From Cellulomonas dongxiuzhuiae (GTDB lineage: Bacteria > Actinomycetota > Actinomycetes > Actinomycetales > Cellulomonadaceae), in the NCBI RefSeq assembly GCF_018623035.1, contig NZ_CP076023.1, forward strand, positions 2,294,001 to 2,358,000: a stretch of 64,000 nucleotides of DNA, written 5' to 3'. Below the pieces are notes generated by a model. The model saw nothing but the letters and a program-made list of their open reading frames with translations, made no database searches and was not told where the DNA came from. The position numbers and the translations under genes are program-made. Each line of letters starts with the position of its first letter. The stretch's first letter is position 1. This document shows positions 54,483-63,053 of this stretch, in pieces.

Positions 54483-56285
54483 ATGGACGAGTCCCACAGC
54501 CCTCTGCTCATCGAGGTCGATCCGTCGGACAACCTCAACGACCTGCTCGCGGCTCGCGTGCGCAGCACGCCGGACAGGGTGCTCGTGGAGCGCTATGCCG
54601 ACGGGCAGTGGCTGCCGACCACGGCCCGCGCGTACGACGCGGAGATCGTCGCGGCCGCCCGCGGTCTCGTCGCCAAGGGTGTGCAGCCCGGGGACCGCGT
54701 CGGGATCATGTCCCGCACGCGCTACGAGTGGTCGTTGCTCGACTGGGCGACGTGGGCCGTGGGTGCGGTGCCGGTGCCGCTCTACGAGACGTCGTCGGCC
54801 GAGCAGGTCGCCTGGATCCTCACGGACGCCGACGTCAGCGTGCTGTTCGTCGAGACGCCGGCGCACGCCGAGCTCGTCGCCGAGGTGCGCGACCAGGCGA
54901 CGACGCTGCGCGAGGTCCTCGTCATCGACGAGGGGGCGATGGACGAGCTGGTGGCGGCCGGTGCGGGGGTCGAGGAGGCGGAGGTGACGCGGCGCAGGGG
55001 GCTCGCCGCGCGCGACGACCTGGCGACCGTCATCTACACGTCCGGCACGACGGGCCGGCCCAAGGGTGTCGAGCTGACGCACGGCAACTTCTCGGCGCTG
55101 ACGACCAATGCGGTCGAGAAGCTCAACGTCGTCGTCTCGACGCCGGGTGCCCGGACCATGCTGTTCATGCCGCTCGCGCACGTCTTCGCGCGGTTCGTGC
55201 ACGTGCTGACGATCCCCGCCGGCGCGGTGCTGGGCCACTGGCCCGACACCAGGACGCTCGTCGAGGGCATCGGGTCGTTCCGCCCGACGTTCATCCTCTC
55301 CGTGCCGCGCGTCTTCGAGAAGGTCTACAACTCGGCCGAGCAGAAGGCCGCCGCGGGTGGCAAGGGCGCGATCTTCCAGCGCGCGGCGAAGACGTCGATC
55401 GTGTACTCCCGGGCGCTGGACACCCCCGGCGGCCCGAGCCCCTGGCTGCGCCTGCAGCACAAGGTCGCCGACGTGCTGGTGCTCTCGAAGCTGCGCAAGG
55501 TGCTGGGCGGGCAGGTCGAGTGGGCCATCTCGGGCGGCGCACCGCTGGGCGAGCGCCTGGGCCACTTCTACCGCGGCGTCGGGCTCAAGGTGCTCGAGGG
55601 CTACGGGCTGACCGAGACGACCGCGCCGGCCACGGTGAACCTGCCCGAGCGCACCAAGATCGGGACCGTGGGGCCCGCGCTGCCCGGGACGTCGCTGCGC
55701 CTGGCCGCGGACGGCGAGATCGAGATCAAGGGCATCCAGGTGTTCCGCGGGTACCACGGCAACCCCGAGGCCACCGCCGAGGCGCTGCACGACGGGTGGC
55801 TGCGCACCGGCGACCTGGGCTCGATCGACGAGGACGGGTTCCTGCGCATCACCGGCCGCAAGAAGGAGATCATCGTCACCGCGGGGGGCAAGAACGTCGC
55901 GCCCAGCGTGCTCGAGGACCGGCTGCGCGGCCACCCCCTGGTCAGCCAGGTGGTCGTCGTCGGCGACCAGCGCCCCTTCATCGGGGCGCTCATCACGCTG
56001 GACCCCGAGGGCGTGCCCGGGTGGCTCTCGGCGCACGGCAAGCCGGCGATGACGCTCGAGGAGGCGGCCAAGGACCCCGACGTGCTCGCGTCGCTCGACA
56101 AGGCGGTCGAGCGCACCAACAAGGCCGTCTCGCGCGCGGAGTCGATCCGGCGCTACCGGATCCTGGACCGTGACCTGACGATCGCCGACGGGTACCTCAC
56201 GCCGAAGCTCAGCGTCCGGCGCTCCGAGGTGCTCAAGGACTTCGCAGCGGACGTCGAGGCGCTGTACGGCGAGGGCGAGCGCTGA
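54483..56285 (+). CDS. Long-chain fatty-acid-CoA ligase (FadD15-like)
   Basis: A 600-residue adenylate-forming enzyme. The P-loop-like motif is YTSGTTGRPKG, followed by the GYGLTET motif and the hinge GWLRTGDLG; the C-terminal Lys-containing end is LTPKLSVRR. It activates fatty acids to acyl-CoA through an acyl-AMP. The order (acyltransferase, ligase, then exonuclease-UvrC and trpD) resembles Rv2182c-Rv2192c, where fadD15 sits. TATCCT (54439-54444) could be the -10, and GGAG lies five bases before ATG 54483. Confidence 0.92.
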   Translation: MDESHSPLLIEVDPSDNLNDLLAARVRSTPDRVLVERYADGQWLPTTARAYDAEIVAAARGLVAKGVQPGDRVGIMSRTRYEWSLLDWATWAVGAVPVPLYETSSAEQVAWILTDADVSVLFVETPAHAELVAEVRDQATTLREVLVIDEGAMDELVAAGAGVEEAEVTRRRGLAARDDLATVIYTSGTTGRPKGVELTHGNFSALTTNAVEKLNVVVSTPGARTMLFMPLAHVFARFVHVLTIPAGAVLGHWPDTRTLVEGIGSFRPTFILSVPRVFEKVYNSAEQKAAAGGKGAIFQRAAKTSIVYSRALDTPGGPSPWLRLQHKVADVLVLSKLRKVLGGQVEWAISGGAPLGERLGHFYRGVGLKVLEGYGLTETTAPATVNLPERTKIGTVGPALPGTSLRLAADGEIEIKGIQVFRGYHGNPEATAEALHDGWLRTGDLGSIDEDGFLRITGRKKEIIVTAGGKNVAPSVLEDRLRGHPLVSQVVVVGDQRPFIGALITLDPEGVPGWLSAHGKPAMTLEEAAKDPDVLASLDKAVERTNKAVSRAESIRRYRILDRDLTIADGYLTPKLSVRRSEVLKDFAADVEALYGEGER

Positions 56286-56310
56286 GCCCCGCTCCTCGAC
56301 GTCCGACCCG

Positions 56311-56335
56311 CGCCCCCGGCCACCGGCCGGGGGCG
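56311..56335. terminator. Terminator between the ligase and NYN genes
   Basis: CGCCCCCGGCC, loop ACC, GGCCGGGGGCG: an 11-bp stem in the convergent gap, usable from both sides. Confidence 0.65.
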
Positions 56336-56347
56336 CGGTCGTGACCG

Positions 56348-57670
56348 TCAGCGTCGGCGCAGCCGCTCGACGAGCGTCGCCGACGGCACGGCCCACGCGC
56401 CCGCGTCCTCGACGTCGTGGACGACCTCGCGGTCGGACGTCGCCACGACGAGCACCCGGCCCGGCGGTTCGGCCGCCACGAGGTGGCGCAGCAGGTCGTC
56501 GGCGGTCTCGCCCGCGGTGAACAGCACCCGCACGCCACGCACGGGGGCCGGCGCACGGTGGCCGGCCTGGCCGTCGAAGCAGCAGGTGATCTCGGCACCG
56601 GTCTGGGCGGCCAGCGCGGCCATGCCGTCCACGAGCAGCCGGCGCTGGTCGGCGAGCGAGGTGTGCGGCCACCCGGTCTTCGACACGTTGTACCCGTCCA
56701 CCAGCAGGTGCGCGCGCGGCAGGCGCAGGAGGTCGTCGAGCAGGGCGGGGTCGTCGACCGATCGCCCGCGCGACGTGGGACGCCCGCTCGGCCCGTCGGA
56801 TGTCGGCGCCACCAGGTCCGCGGGCAGGTCGCGCACGGGCGGCAGCGCCAGCTCCGCGCGCAGACCCGTGGCGGCGTCGACGACGGTGTCCAGCAGCAGC
56901 CGGACGCGGGACTCGACGAGCCGCTGCCCGGTCCGCACCTCGTCACGCGCGAAGGACCGTTGCGCCGAGGCGGCCCGCAGGTCGGCGGCCGCCCGGGCGC
57001 GCTCGTCGGCGGCCGCGGCCAGGTCGGCCGCGGCGCGTCGGGCGTCCTGCTCCGCCGCGGCCGCGAGCCCGCGGGCCTCGCTGCGCGCGCGGTCGGCGTC
57101 CGAGCGCAGCCGGCGCAGCTCGCGCTGCAGCCCTGCGAGCTCGTCGCGCGCGGTGCGCTCGCCCTCGCGCGCGACGCCCAGCGCCGTGCGCAGCCGCTCG
57201 AGCTCGCGCTCGGCGGCCTCGAGGCGCCGCCCGCCGGGGTCGTCCTGCGCGGACGGCGCGGGCGCCGGCAGGAGGTGGCGCCACGGCCGGCCCTGGAGCC
57301 ACGCACCGACCGCGGCGTCCGTGCCCGGGCGCCCGGGCGGTGGCTCCGCGTCGGTCGGCTCCACGTCGGTCGACCTCGGTGACCCGTCCGTCGCGGGCAC
57401 GCCGGCCTCCTCGTGCGCCTGCAGCCACACCCGCGTGACGCGCGCACGGAGGGCCTCGTCCTCGTGCAGCGCCACCCACAGCGGCTGCGCACCGGCGGCC
57501 GCGCGTCGCCGTGGCGCGAAGCGCCGGACCGCCGCCAGCGCCGTCGGCGTGTGCGTGGGCTCGATGTCGCCCAGCACGTCGGCCGCGAGCCGGACGAGCG
57601 CCGAGCGCAACGCGTCGGGCACGTCGGGCAGATCGGGGTCGCTTCCCGTCCCACCCTGCTGACCAGCCAT
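56348..57670 (-). CDS. NYN-domain (YacP/DUF901-like) protein with coiled coil
   Basis: A 440-residue protein. The N terminus is helical with Trp and Arg, the middle (about 140-240) is a strong Ala/Glu/Arg coiled coil (ERELERLRTALG and similar repeats), and the C-terminal NYN/YacP domain has HLLVDGYNVSKTGWP, ITCCFDGQAGH and VVATSDREVVHDV, i.e. the PIN-like acid residues. YacP is related to PIN-like ribonucleases, so an RNA-cleaving or RNA-binding role is likely. TAGGCT (plus 57677-57682) lies six bases before ATG 57670. It is divergent from the exonuclease gene, 84 bases apart. Confidence 0.8.
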   Translation of the reverse strand: MAGQQGGTGSDPDLPDVPDALRSALVRLAADVLGDIEPTHTPTALAAVRRFAPRRRAAAGAQPLWVALHEDEALRARVTRVWLQAHEEAGVPATDGSPRSTDVEPTDAEPPPGRPGTDAAVGAWLQGRPWRHLLPAPAPSAQDDPGGRRLEAAERELERLRTALGVAREGERTARDELAGLQRELRRLRSDADRARSEARGLAAAAEQDARRAAADLAAAADERARAAADLRAASAQRSFARDEVRTGQRLVESRVRLLLDTVVDAATGLRAELALPPVRDLPADLVAPTSDGPSGRPTSRGRSVDDPALLDDLLRLPRAHLLVDGYNVSKTGWPHTSLADQRRLLVDGMAALAAQTGAEITCCFDGQAGHRAPAPVRGVRVLFTAGETADDLLRHLVAAEPPGRVLVVATSDREVVHDVEDAGAWAVPSATLVERLRRR

Positions 57671-57676
57671 GGCGCC

Positions 57677-57682
57677 AGCCTA
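57677..57682 (-). promoter_or_regulatory. Leaderless -10 hexamer for the NYN gene
   Basis: TAGGCT on the minus strand, six bases before ATG 57670. Confidence 0.5.
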
Positions 57683-57741
57683 GGCGCGCGTCCGGGACCC
57701 GGCGTCGACGTGGACCGCACGGGCCTGTCGGACGTGCCGGG

Positions 57742-57747
57742 TAGCGT
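57742..57747 (+). promoter_or_regulatory. Leaderless -10 hexamer for the exonuclease-UvrC gene
   Basis: TAGCGT, seven bases before ATG 57755. Together with 57677-57682 it makes a compact divergent promoter pair. Confidence 0.5.
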
Positions 57748-57754
57748 CCGCGAC

Positions 57755-59572
57755 ATGCCCAGCCCGCGTCGCCTGCGTCCGCCCGAGGTGACCGCACCGG
57801 CGCCGGGCGCGACGCCGGTCCAGGTGGCCCTCGACGAGCTCGGGACGCCGTTGCAGGACGTGACCTTCGTGGTCGTCGACCTCGAGACCACCGGCGGACG
57901 CCCGGGCGACGACGCGATCACGGAGATCGGCGCCGTGAAGGTCCGCGGCGGTGAGGTCCTCGGCGAGTTCCAGACGCTCGTCGACCCGGGCGGGCCCGTG
58001 CCGCCGTTCATCCAGGTCCTCACCGGCATCACGACGTCGATGCTGATCGGCGCCCCGACCATCGCACAGGTCCTGCCGGGGTTCCTCGAGTTCGCCCGCG
58101 GTGCCGTGCTCGTCGCGCACAACGCGCCGTTCGACGTGGGCTTCCTGCGCGCGGCGGCGGCCCGGTGCGACCGCCCGTGGCCCGGCTTCCAGGTCGTGGA
58201 CACCGTCCGGCTCGCGCGGCGCGTGGTCCTGCGCGACGAGGCGCCCAACCACAAGCTGTCCACGCTCGCTGCGCTGTTCGGGGCGGTCGAGACGCCCAAC
58301 CACCGTGCGCTCGCCGATGCGCGGGCGACCGTCGACGTGCTCCACGCGCTGCTCGGGAGGCTCGCACCCCTGGGGGTGACGCACCTCGAGGACCTCGCGA
58401 CCGCGACGGATCCCGTGCCGGCCGACGTCCGGCGGCGCAGCGGCCTCGCCGACGGTCTGCCCGACTCCCCCGGCGTCTACCTGTTCCGCGGCCCCCGGGA
58501 GGAGGTGCTGTACGTCGGGGTGTCGACGACCTCGCTGCGGCGCCGCGTCCGCAGCTACTTCACCTCGTCCGAGAAGCGCGGGCGCATGACGGAGATGGTG
58601 CGCCTCGCCGTCCGGGTCGATCCCGTGGTCTGCGCCTCGCCGCTCGAGGCCCGCGTCCGCGAGCTGCGCCTCATCGCCGAGCACGCACCTCGCTACAACC
58701 GACGCTCCCGGGCGCCCGAGCGCATGTCGTGGGTGCGCCTGACGGACGAGCCGTTCCCCCGGCTGTCGGTCGTGCGTGACGTGCGTGAGGGCGCGGCGCA
58801 CATCGGGCCGTTCGCGTCCCGCACGCTCGCCCAGCAGGCGGTCGACGCCCTGCACGCGACCTTCCCGGTGCGGCAGTGCACGGGCCGGCTGCCGGCGCAG
58901 CCCGCGCCGGGCGCGCACGCGTGCGTGCTCGCCGAGGTCGGACGGTGCGGTGCCCCGTGCGTCGGCGGGCAGGACGTGGCGGGGTACGCCCCCGTGGCCG
59001 CGGCCGTGCGCGACGCGATGACGGGCGACCCGCGCGCGGTCGCCCAGGCACACGCGGCCCGCATCCGCACCCTCGCGACGCAGGAGCGGTTCGAGGAGGC
59101 CGCCGGCGTCCGCGACCGGCTGACCGCCTTCGTCCGGGGGGCGGGACGCGCGCAGCGCCACACCCGCGCCGGGGCGTGCCGCGAGCTCGTGGCGGCGCGC
59201 CGGACCGACGAGGGCGGGTGGGAGCTGGTGCTGGTGCGCCACGGCCGGCTCGCCGGCACCGCCGTCGTCGACAGGCGCACGGACCCCATGCCCGTGGTGG
59301 CGAGCCTGCGGGCCGGCGGCGAGCACGTCACGGCACCCGTCGCCCCCGCCACCGCGGCGCACCCCGAGGAGACGGACCTCGTCCTGGCGTGGCTCGAGCA
59401 GCCCGGGGTGCGCCTCGTCGTGCTCGACGGCGAGTGGTCGTCCCCCGCGCGCTCGGCGCAGTCGGTGCGCGACGCCGCTGCGGCGGTCACCCTCGATCTC
59501 GTCGCCCCACGTGCGCCCCTGCTCGACGACGCGCCGCCGAGCACCGCCACGGCGCCGCGGCGCACGGCATGA
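57755..59572 (+). CDS. DEDD exonuclease fused to UvrC-like GIY-YIG domain
   Basis: A 605-residue fusion. The DnaQ-like exonuclease (about 35-205) has DLETTG (ExoI), NAPFD (ExoII) and HRALADARATVD (ExoIII). The GIY-YIG-like region (about 235-315) reads GVYLFRGPREEVLYVG, and a UvrB/C-binding-type helix hairpin is present in QERFEEAAGVRDRL. The whole corresponds to M. tuberculosis Rv2191, which is annotated as an exonuclease-UvrC hybrid. It lacks the C-terminal UvrC endonuclease part. Probable DNA repair nuclease; the exact role is not established. Confidence 0.88.
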   Translation: MPSPRRLRPPEVTAPAPGATPVQVALDELGTPLQDVTFVVVDLETTGGRPGDDAITEIGAVKVRGGEVLGEFQTLVDPGGPVPPFIQVLTGITTSMLIGAPTIAQVLPGFLEFARGAVLVAHNAPFDVGFLRAAAARCDRPWPGFQVVDTVRLARRVVLRDEAPNHKLSTLAALFGAVETPNHRALADARATVDVLHALLGRLAPLGVTHLEDLATATDPVPADVRRRSGLADGLPDSPGVYLFRGPREEVLYVGVSTTSLRRRVRSYFTSSEKRGRMTEMVRLAVRVDPVVCASPLEARVRELRLIAEHAPRYNRRSRAPERMSWVRLTDEPFPRLSVVRDVREGAAHIGPFASRTLAQQAVDALHATFPVRQCTGRLPAQPAPGAHACVLAEVGRCGAPCVGGQDVAGYAPVAAAVRDAMTGDPRAVAQAHAARIRTLATQERFEEAAGVRDRLTAFVRGAGRAQRHTRAGACRELVAARRTDEGGWELVLVRHGRLAGTAVVDRRTDPMPVVASLRAGGEHVTAPVAPATAAHPEETDLVLAWLEQPGVRLVVLDGEWSSPARSAQSVRDAAAAVTLDLVAPRAPLLDDAPPSTATAPRRTA

Positions 59573-59580
59573 TGGCAGCC

Positions 59581-59862
59581 ATGCTCACTGCCATCGTGCT
59601 GATCGACTGCGACGCCGCCCGCATCCCCGAGGTCGCCGCGGCGACCGCGGACATCGAGGGCGTCAGCGAGGTCTACTCGGTCACCGGGGAGGTCGACCTC
59701 ATCGCCATGGTCCGCGTGCGCGAGCACGACCGGCTGGCCGACGTGATCGCCGACAAGGTCAGCAAGGTCGAGGGCGTGCTGCGCACGCAGACCTACATCG
59801 CCTTCCGGGCGTACTCGCGCCACGACCTCGACGAGGCGTTCTCGCTCGGTCTCGAGGACTGA
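59581..59862 (+). CDS. Stand-alone Lrp/AsnC ligand-binding (RAM) domain protein
   Basis: A 93-residue protein that is the regulatory alpha/beta domain of Lrp/AsnC proteins without the helix-turn-helix (MLTAIVLIDCDAARIPEV, then VSEVYSVTGEVDLIAMVRV). Such proteins form rings and bind amino acids; some modulate partner proteins. ATG 59581 is chosen because the domain begins there; earlier ATGs at 59569 and 59572 are in frame and overlap the previous stop. The hexamer CATGAT seven bases before ATG 59581 could be a weak leaderless -10. It converges with trpD. Confidence 0.8.
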   Translation: MLTAIVLIDCDAARIPEVAAATADIEGVSEVYSVTGEVDLIAMVRVREHDRLADVIADKVSKVEGVLRTQTYIAFRAYSRHDLDEAFSLGLED

Positions 59863-59892
59863 GCGCCGCACGCGTCGCCCGGCGCGCGGCCG

Positions 59893-60945
59893 TCAGGCGG
59901 CGGCCGCGGCGCGCCAGCGCTCGAGCACGTCCGCGGCGGCGCCGTCGTCGAGCGAGCGCTCGGCGTGGGTCACCCCTGCCAGGATCCGCTCCACGAGGGT
60001 GCCGTCCGCGGTGCCCGGCAGCGTGCCGTCCGCGACGAGCGCGGCCGCGGCGTTGAGCACCACCGTCTCGCGCACCGGCCCGCGCTCACCGGCCACGAGC
60101 CCACGCACGACCGCGGCGTTCTCCTGCGCACCCCCGCCGCGCAGCTGCTCGATCGTCACGGGCTCGACGCCGACGACGGTCGTCCAGTCGACGACCTCCT
60201 CGCGCACCTCCCCCGCACGGACCTCCCAGAACCGGGTCGACCCGGTCGCTGCCACCTCGTCGAGGCCGTCGTCCTCCCCGCGGAACACCAGTGCGGAGCG
60301 CCCACGGGCCGCCAGCACGCCGGCCATGAGCCCGGCCATGCGCGCGTCGGCGACGCCGATCGCGCTGGACTGCGGCTGCGCCGGGTTGGTCAGCGGCCCC
60401 AGGAAGTTGAAGGCGGTCGCGATCCCGAGGTCGCGGCGCGTGACGCCGGCGTGCCGCATCGCGGGGTGGAACGCCCCCGCGAAGCAGAACGTGATGCCCA
60501 CCTCGGTCGCCAGCGCCGCGACGCGGTCGAGCGGCAGGTCGAGCCGGATGCCCAGGGCCTCGAGCACGTCGGCCGTGCCGGTCGACGAGGACGCCGCCCG
60601 GTTCCCGTGCTTGACGATCGTCAGGCCGGTCCCGGCGACGACCAGCGAGGCCATCGTCGAGATGTTGACGGTGTGCAGGCGGTCCCCGCCGGTCCCCACG
60701 ATGTCGACGGCACGACCCGGCACCACGAAGCGGTGCGCGTGCTCCAGCATCATGTCCGCGAGCCCGGCGAGCTCATCGACGGTCTCGCCCTTGGCGCGCA
60801 GCGCCACGAGGAACCCGGCGACCTGCGACGGGGACGCCTCGCCACTCATCACCCGGTCCATCGCCCACGCCGCGCGGGCGCTGTCGAGGTCCTGGCCGCG
60901 GACCAGCGACGTGAGCAGGTCGGACCAGGTGGTCGTGGGCGTCAT
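59893..60945 (-). CDS. trpD: Anthranilate phosphoribosyltransferase
   Basis: A 350-residue TrpD. Conserved features are the phosphoribosyl-binding GTGGD (about 84-88), [22 protein letters not shown] (with the anthranilate-contacting residues) and [11 protein letters not shown]. It transfers phosphoribose from PRPP to anthranilate in tryptophan synthesis. Other trp genes are absent here, as expected for actinobacteria. Start ATG 60945 overlaps the stop of the receiver-like gene (ATGA), so the two are translated together. Its place next to ctaE-qcrCA is conserved in M. tuberculosis (Rv2192c). Confidence 0.92.
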   Translation of the reverse strand: MTPTTTWSDLLTSLVRGQDLDSARAAWAMDRVMSGEASPSQVAGFLVALRAKGETVDELAGLADMMLEHAHRFVVPGRAVDIVGTGGDRLHTVNISTMASLVVAGTGLTIVKHGNRAASSSTGTADVLEALGIRLDLPLDRVAALATEVGITFCFAGAFHPAMRHAGVTRRDLGIATAFNFLGPLTNPAQPQSSAIGVADARMAGLMAGVLAARGRSALVFRGEDDGLDEVAATGSTRFWEVRAGEVREEVVDWTTVVGVEPVTIEQLRGGGAQENAAVVRGLVAGERGPVRETVVLNAAAALVADGTLPGTADGTLVERILAGVTHAERSLDDGAAADVLERWRAAAAA

Positions 60946-61358
60946 CCCCGCGCCGTCACCGCGTGCACCAGGTCCGCGACGGCGGCGTGCAGCACGACCG
61001 GGTCCAGGGGCCGGCTGACGACCGCGTCGGCGTTGGACCACGACGCGAGCCACGCGTCCTGCGGGCGACCGGTCAGGACGAGCACGGGCGGGCACTCGTA
61101 CACCTCGTCCTTGAGCTGGCGGCACAGCCCCAGCCCGCCGACCTTGTCGGCCTCGCCGTCGAGCACGAGCACGTCCGCACCGCCCGCGTCCGCCACCGCG
61201 ATCGCGGCGTCCGCGGTCGCGACCTCGATCCACTCGATGTCCGGCTCGCCGCGGCCGAGGCGACGCCCCACCGCGAGACGTACCTGGTCGCGCGCGTCCA
61301 CGTCGTCGCTGTACAGCAGGATGCGCGGCGCGCGGGCCGCCGGGTTCGCGGTGCTCAT
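60942..61358 (-). CDS. Receiver-domain-only protein, atypical
   Basis: A 138-residue CheY-like protein. The acidic pair is in [11 protein letters not shown], the phospho-Asp in VLVLDGEAD and the Thr in VLVLTGRPQ, but the conserved Lys is replaced by Arg (VVSRPLDP). There is no output domain. It may be phosphorylated poorly or act as a protein-binding module. ATG 61358 has GAGGGGCACC upstream; it forms an operon with trpD. No histidine kinase is near. Confidence 0.7.
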   Translation of the reverse strand: MSTANPAARAPRILLYSDDVDARDQVRLAVGRRLGRGEPDIEWIEVATADAAIAVADAGGADVLVLDGEADKVGGLGLCRQLKDEVYECPPVLVLTGRPQDAWLASWSNADAVVSRPLDPVVLHAAVADLVHAVTARG

Positions 61359-61536
61359 GGTGCCCCTCACTCATCGTCGACGTGCAAGGGGCATCTTGGC
61401 ACGTCGCCGGGCCCGCGGGGGCCGGACGCCCGCCCTGCGCGCGCCGGGGGCGGACGCGGGTCCACGGAAAGTGACGATGTGACATATCCCAACGTGCCGC
61501 CGTGGGTCGAACGACCCATGCGGCGCCCAGGTCAGC

Positions 61537-61542
61537 CATAAT
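61537..61542 (+). promoter_or_regulatory. Candidate -10 hexamer for ctaE
   Basis: CATAAT, close to the TATAAT consensus, ends seven bases before GTG 61550. If used, the ATG at 61541 lies inside the hexamer and cannot be the start. Confidence 0.4.
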
Positions 61543-61549
61543 GGCGAAC

Positions 61550-62188
61550 GTGTCGACCGCAACGGCTGCCTCGCGCCCTGTCCCCCACATGACCGTCAAC
61601 CGACCGAACCCTGTGTCGGTCGGGACGATCGTGTGGCTCGCCAGCGAGCTCATGTTCTTCGCAGGTCTCTTCGCGATGTACTTCACGGTGCGCGCCGCGG
61701 TGCCCGAGGAGTGGGCGCTGCAGACGGAGAAGCTGAACCTGCAGTTCGCGTTCGCCAACACCACCGTGCTGGTGCTGTCGTCGGTGACGTGCCAGATGGG
61801 CGTGTGGGCCGCCGAGCGGCTCCAGCCGGTGCGCAGCGGCTCGCTGCTCCAGTTCTGGCGCTGGGGCATGAACGAGTGGATCACCCTGACGTACGTCATG
61901 GGCGCCTTCTTCATCGGCGGGCAGATCTTCGAGTACGCCGAGCTGGTCGAGCACGGCCTGACGATCTCCTCCTCGGCCTACGGCTCGGTCTTCTACCTGA
62001 CGACCGGCTTCCACGGCCTGCACGTCGTCGGCGGTCTCATCGCCTTCCTCATCCTGCTCGGCCGCTCGTTCTCGGCCAAGCGGTTCACGCACCACGAGGA
62101 GACGACAGCGATCGTCACCTCCTACTACTGGCACTTCGTCGACGTCGTCTGGATCGCGCTGTTCGCGGTCATCTACCTGATCAGATGA
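61550..62188 (+). CDS. ctaE: Cytochrome c oxidase subunit III
   Basis: A 212-residue membrane protein with five hydrophobic helices. Conserved parts are [20 protein letters not shown], the helix with [14 protein letters not shown], and [15 protein letters not shown] and [19 protein letters not shown] at the end. It is subunit III of the aa3 oxidase, which in actinobacteria forms a supercomplex with cytochrome bcc. GTG 61550 is chosen; ATG 61541 three codons earlier is a possible start. The gene leads the ctaE-qcrC-qcrA operon, and qcrC follows after 79 bases. Confidence 0.9.
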   Translation: MSTATAASRPVPHMTVNRPNPVSVGTIVWLASELMFFAGLFAMYFTVRAAVPEEWALQTEKLNLQFAFANTTVLVLSSVTCQMGVWAAERLQPVRSGSLLQFWRWGMNEWITLTYVMGAFFIGGQIFEYAELVEHGLTISSSAYGSVFYLTTGFHGLHVVGGLIAFLILLGRSFSAKRFTHHEETTAIVTSYYWHFVDVVWIALFAVIYLIR

Positions 62189-62267
62189 CGCCGACCGGAC
62201 CGCTCCGGCGGCCCGGTGCCACGTTCCACCCCCGCACACCCCCGACATGCGAGACGAGGACCGATCC

Positions 62268-63053
62268 GTGAAGGCACTCGCAGCCCGCAGGCACGACCGG
62301 CGTGCGCCGGTCGTGCTGCTCCTGCTGGCGCTGCTGCTCACCGGCGCGCTGTACGCAGTGCTGGCCCCGACCTCCGCCGACGCCGCACCCGCTGCGGCGA
62401 CGGCGGACGAGGTGGAGACCGGTGAGAAGCTGTTCCAGGCCAACTGCGCCACGTGCCACGGCCCGGAGGCGACCGGACGCGAGGGCGTCCCGTCGCTCGT
62501 CGGCGTCGGCGCCGCCGCCGTGGACTTCCAGGTCGGCACCGGCCGCATGCCGCTGCAGATGAACGGCCCGCAGGCGCCGGCCAAGCCGGCCCAGTTCGAC
62601 GAGGAGCAGATCGCGGCGCTGGCCGCCTACGTCGCCTCGCTCGGCGCCGGCCCGTCGGTCCCGACGGCAGAGCAGGTCGACGGCTCGCTCGGCGACCCCG
62701 CCAACGGCATGGCCCTGTTCCGCACCAACTGCGCGATGTGCCACAACGCCGTCGGCGCCGGCGGTGCGCTCTCCGAGGGCAAGTGGGCACCGAACCTCTG
62801 GGAGACGACGCCCACCCACGTCTACGAGGCGATGGTCACCGGACCCCAGTCGATGCCCGTCTTCAACGAGGCCACCCTCACGTCCGAGGAGAAGCGCGAC
62901 ATCATCGCCTTCCTCGACCTGCAGGGCCAGGGCGCGCCCGGCGGTCTGAGCCTCGGCAGCCTCGGACCGGTGAGCGAGGGCCTGTGGGCCTGGGTCATCG
63001 GCATGGGGCTCCTCATCGGCGCAGCAGTCTGGATCGGAGCGAGGTCCTCGTGA
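62268..63053 (+). CDS. qcrC: Diheme cytochrome c of the bcc complex
   Basis: A 261-residue membrane-anchored diheme cytochrome c. The N-terminal helix (about 14-34) acts as signal/anchor; heme motifs CATCH (C60-H64) and CAMCH (C155-H159) are present, and a C-terminal helix (about 240-258) gives a second anchor. QcrC carries electrons from the Rieske protein to the aa3 oxidase without soluble cytochrome c. GTG 62268 is chosen for GAGGACCGATCC upstream. The stop overlaps the qcrA GTG (GTGA). Confidence 0.92.
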   Translation: MKALAARRHDRRAPVVLLLLALLLTGALYAVLAPTSADAAPAAATADEVETGEKLFQANCATCHGPEATGREGVPSLVGVGAAAVDFQVGTGRMPLQMNGPQAPAKPAQFDEEQIAALAAYVASLGAGPSVPTAEQVDGSLGDPANGMALFRTNCAMCHNAVGAGGALSEGKWAPNLWETTPTHVYEAMVTGPQSMPVFNEATLTSEEKRDIIAFLDLQGQGAPGGLSLGSLGPVSEGLWAWVIGMGLLIGAAVWIGARSS

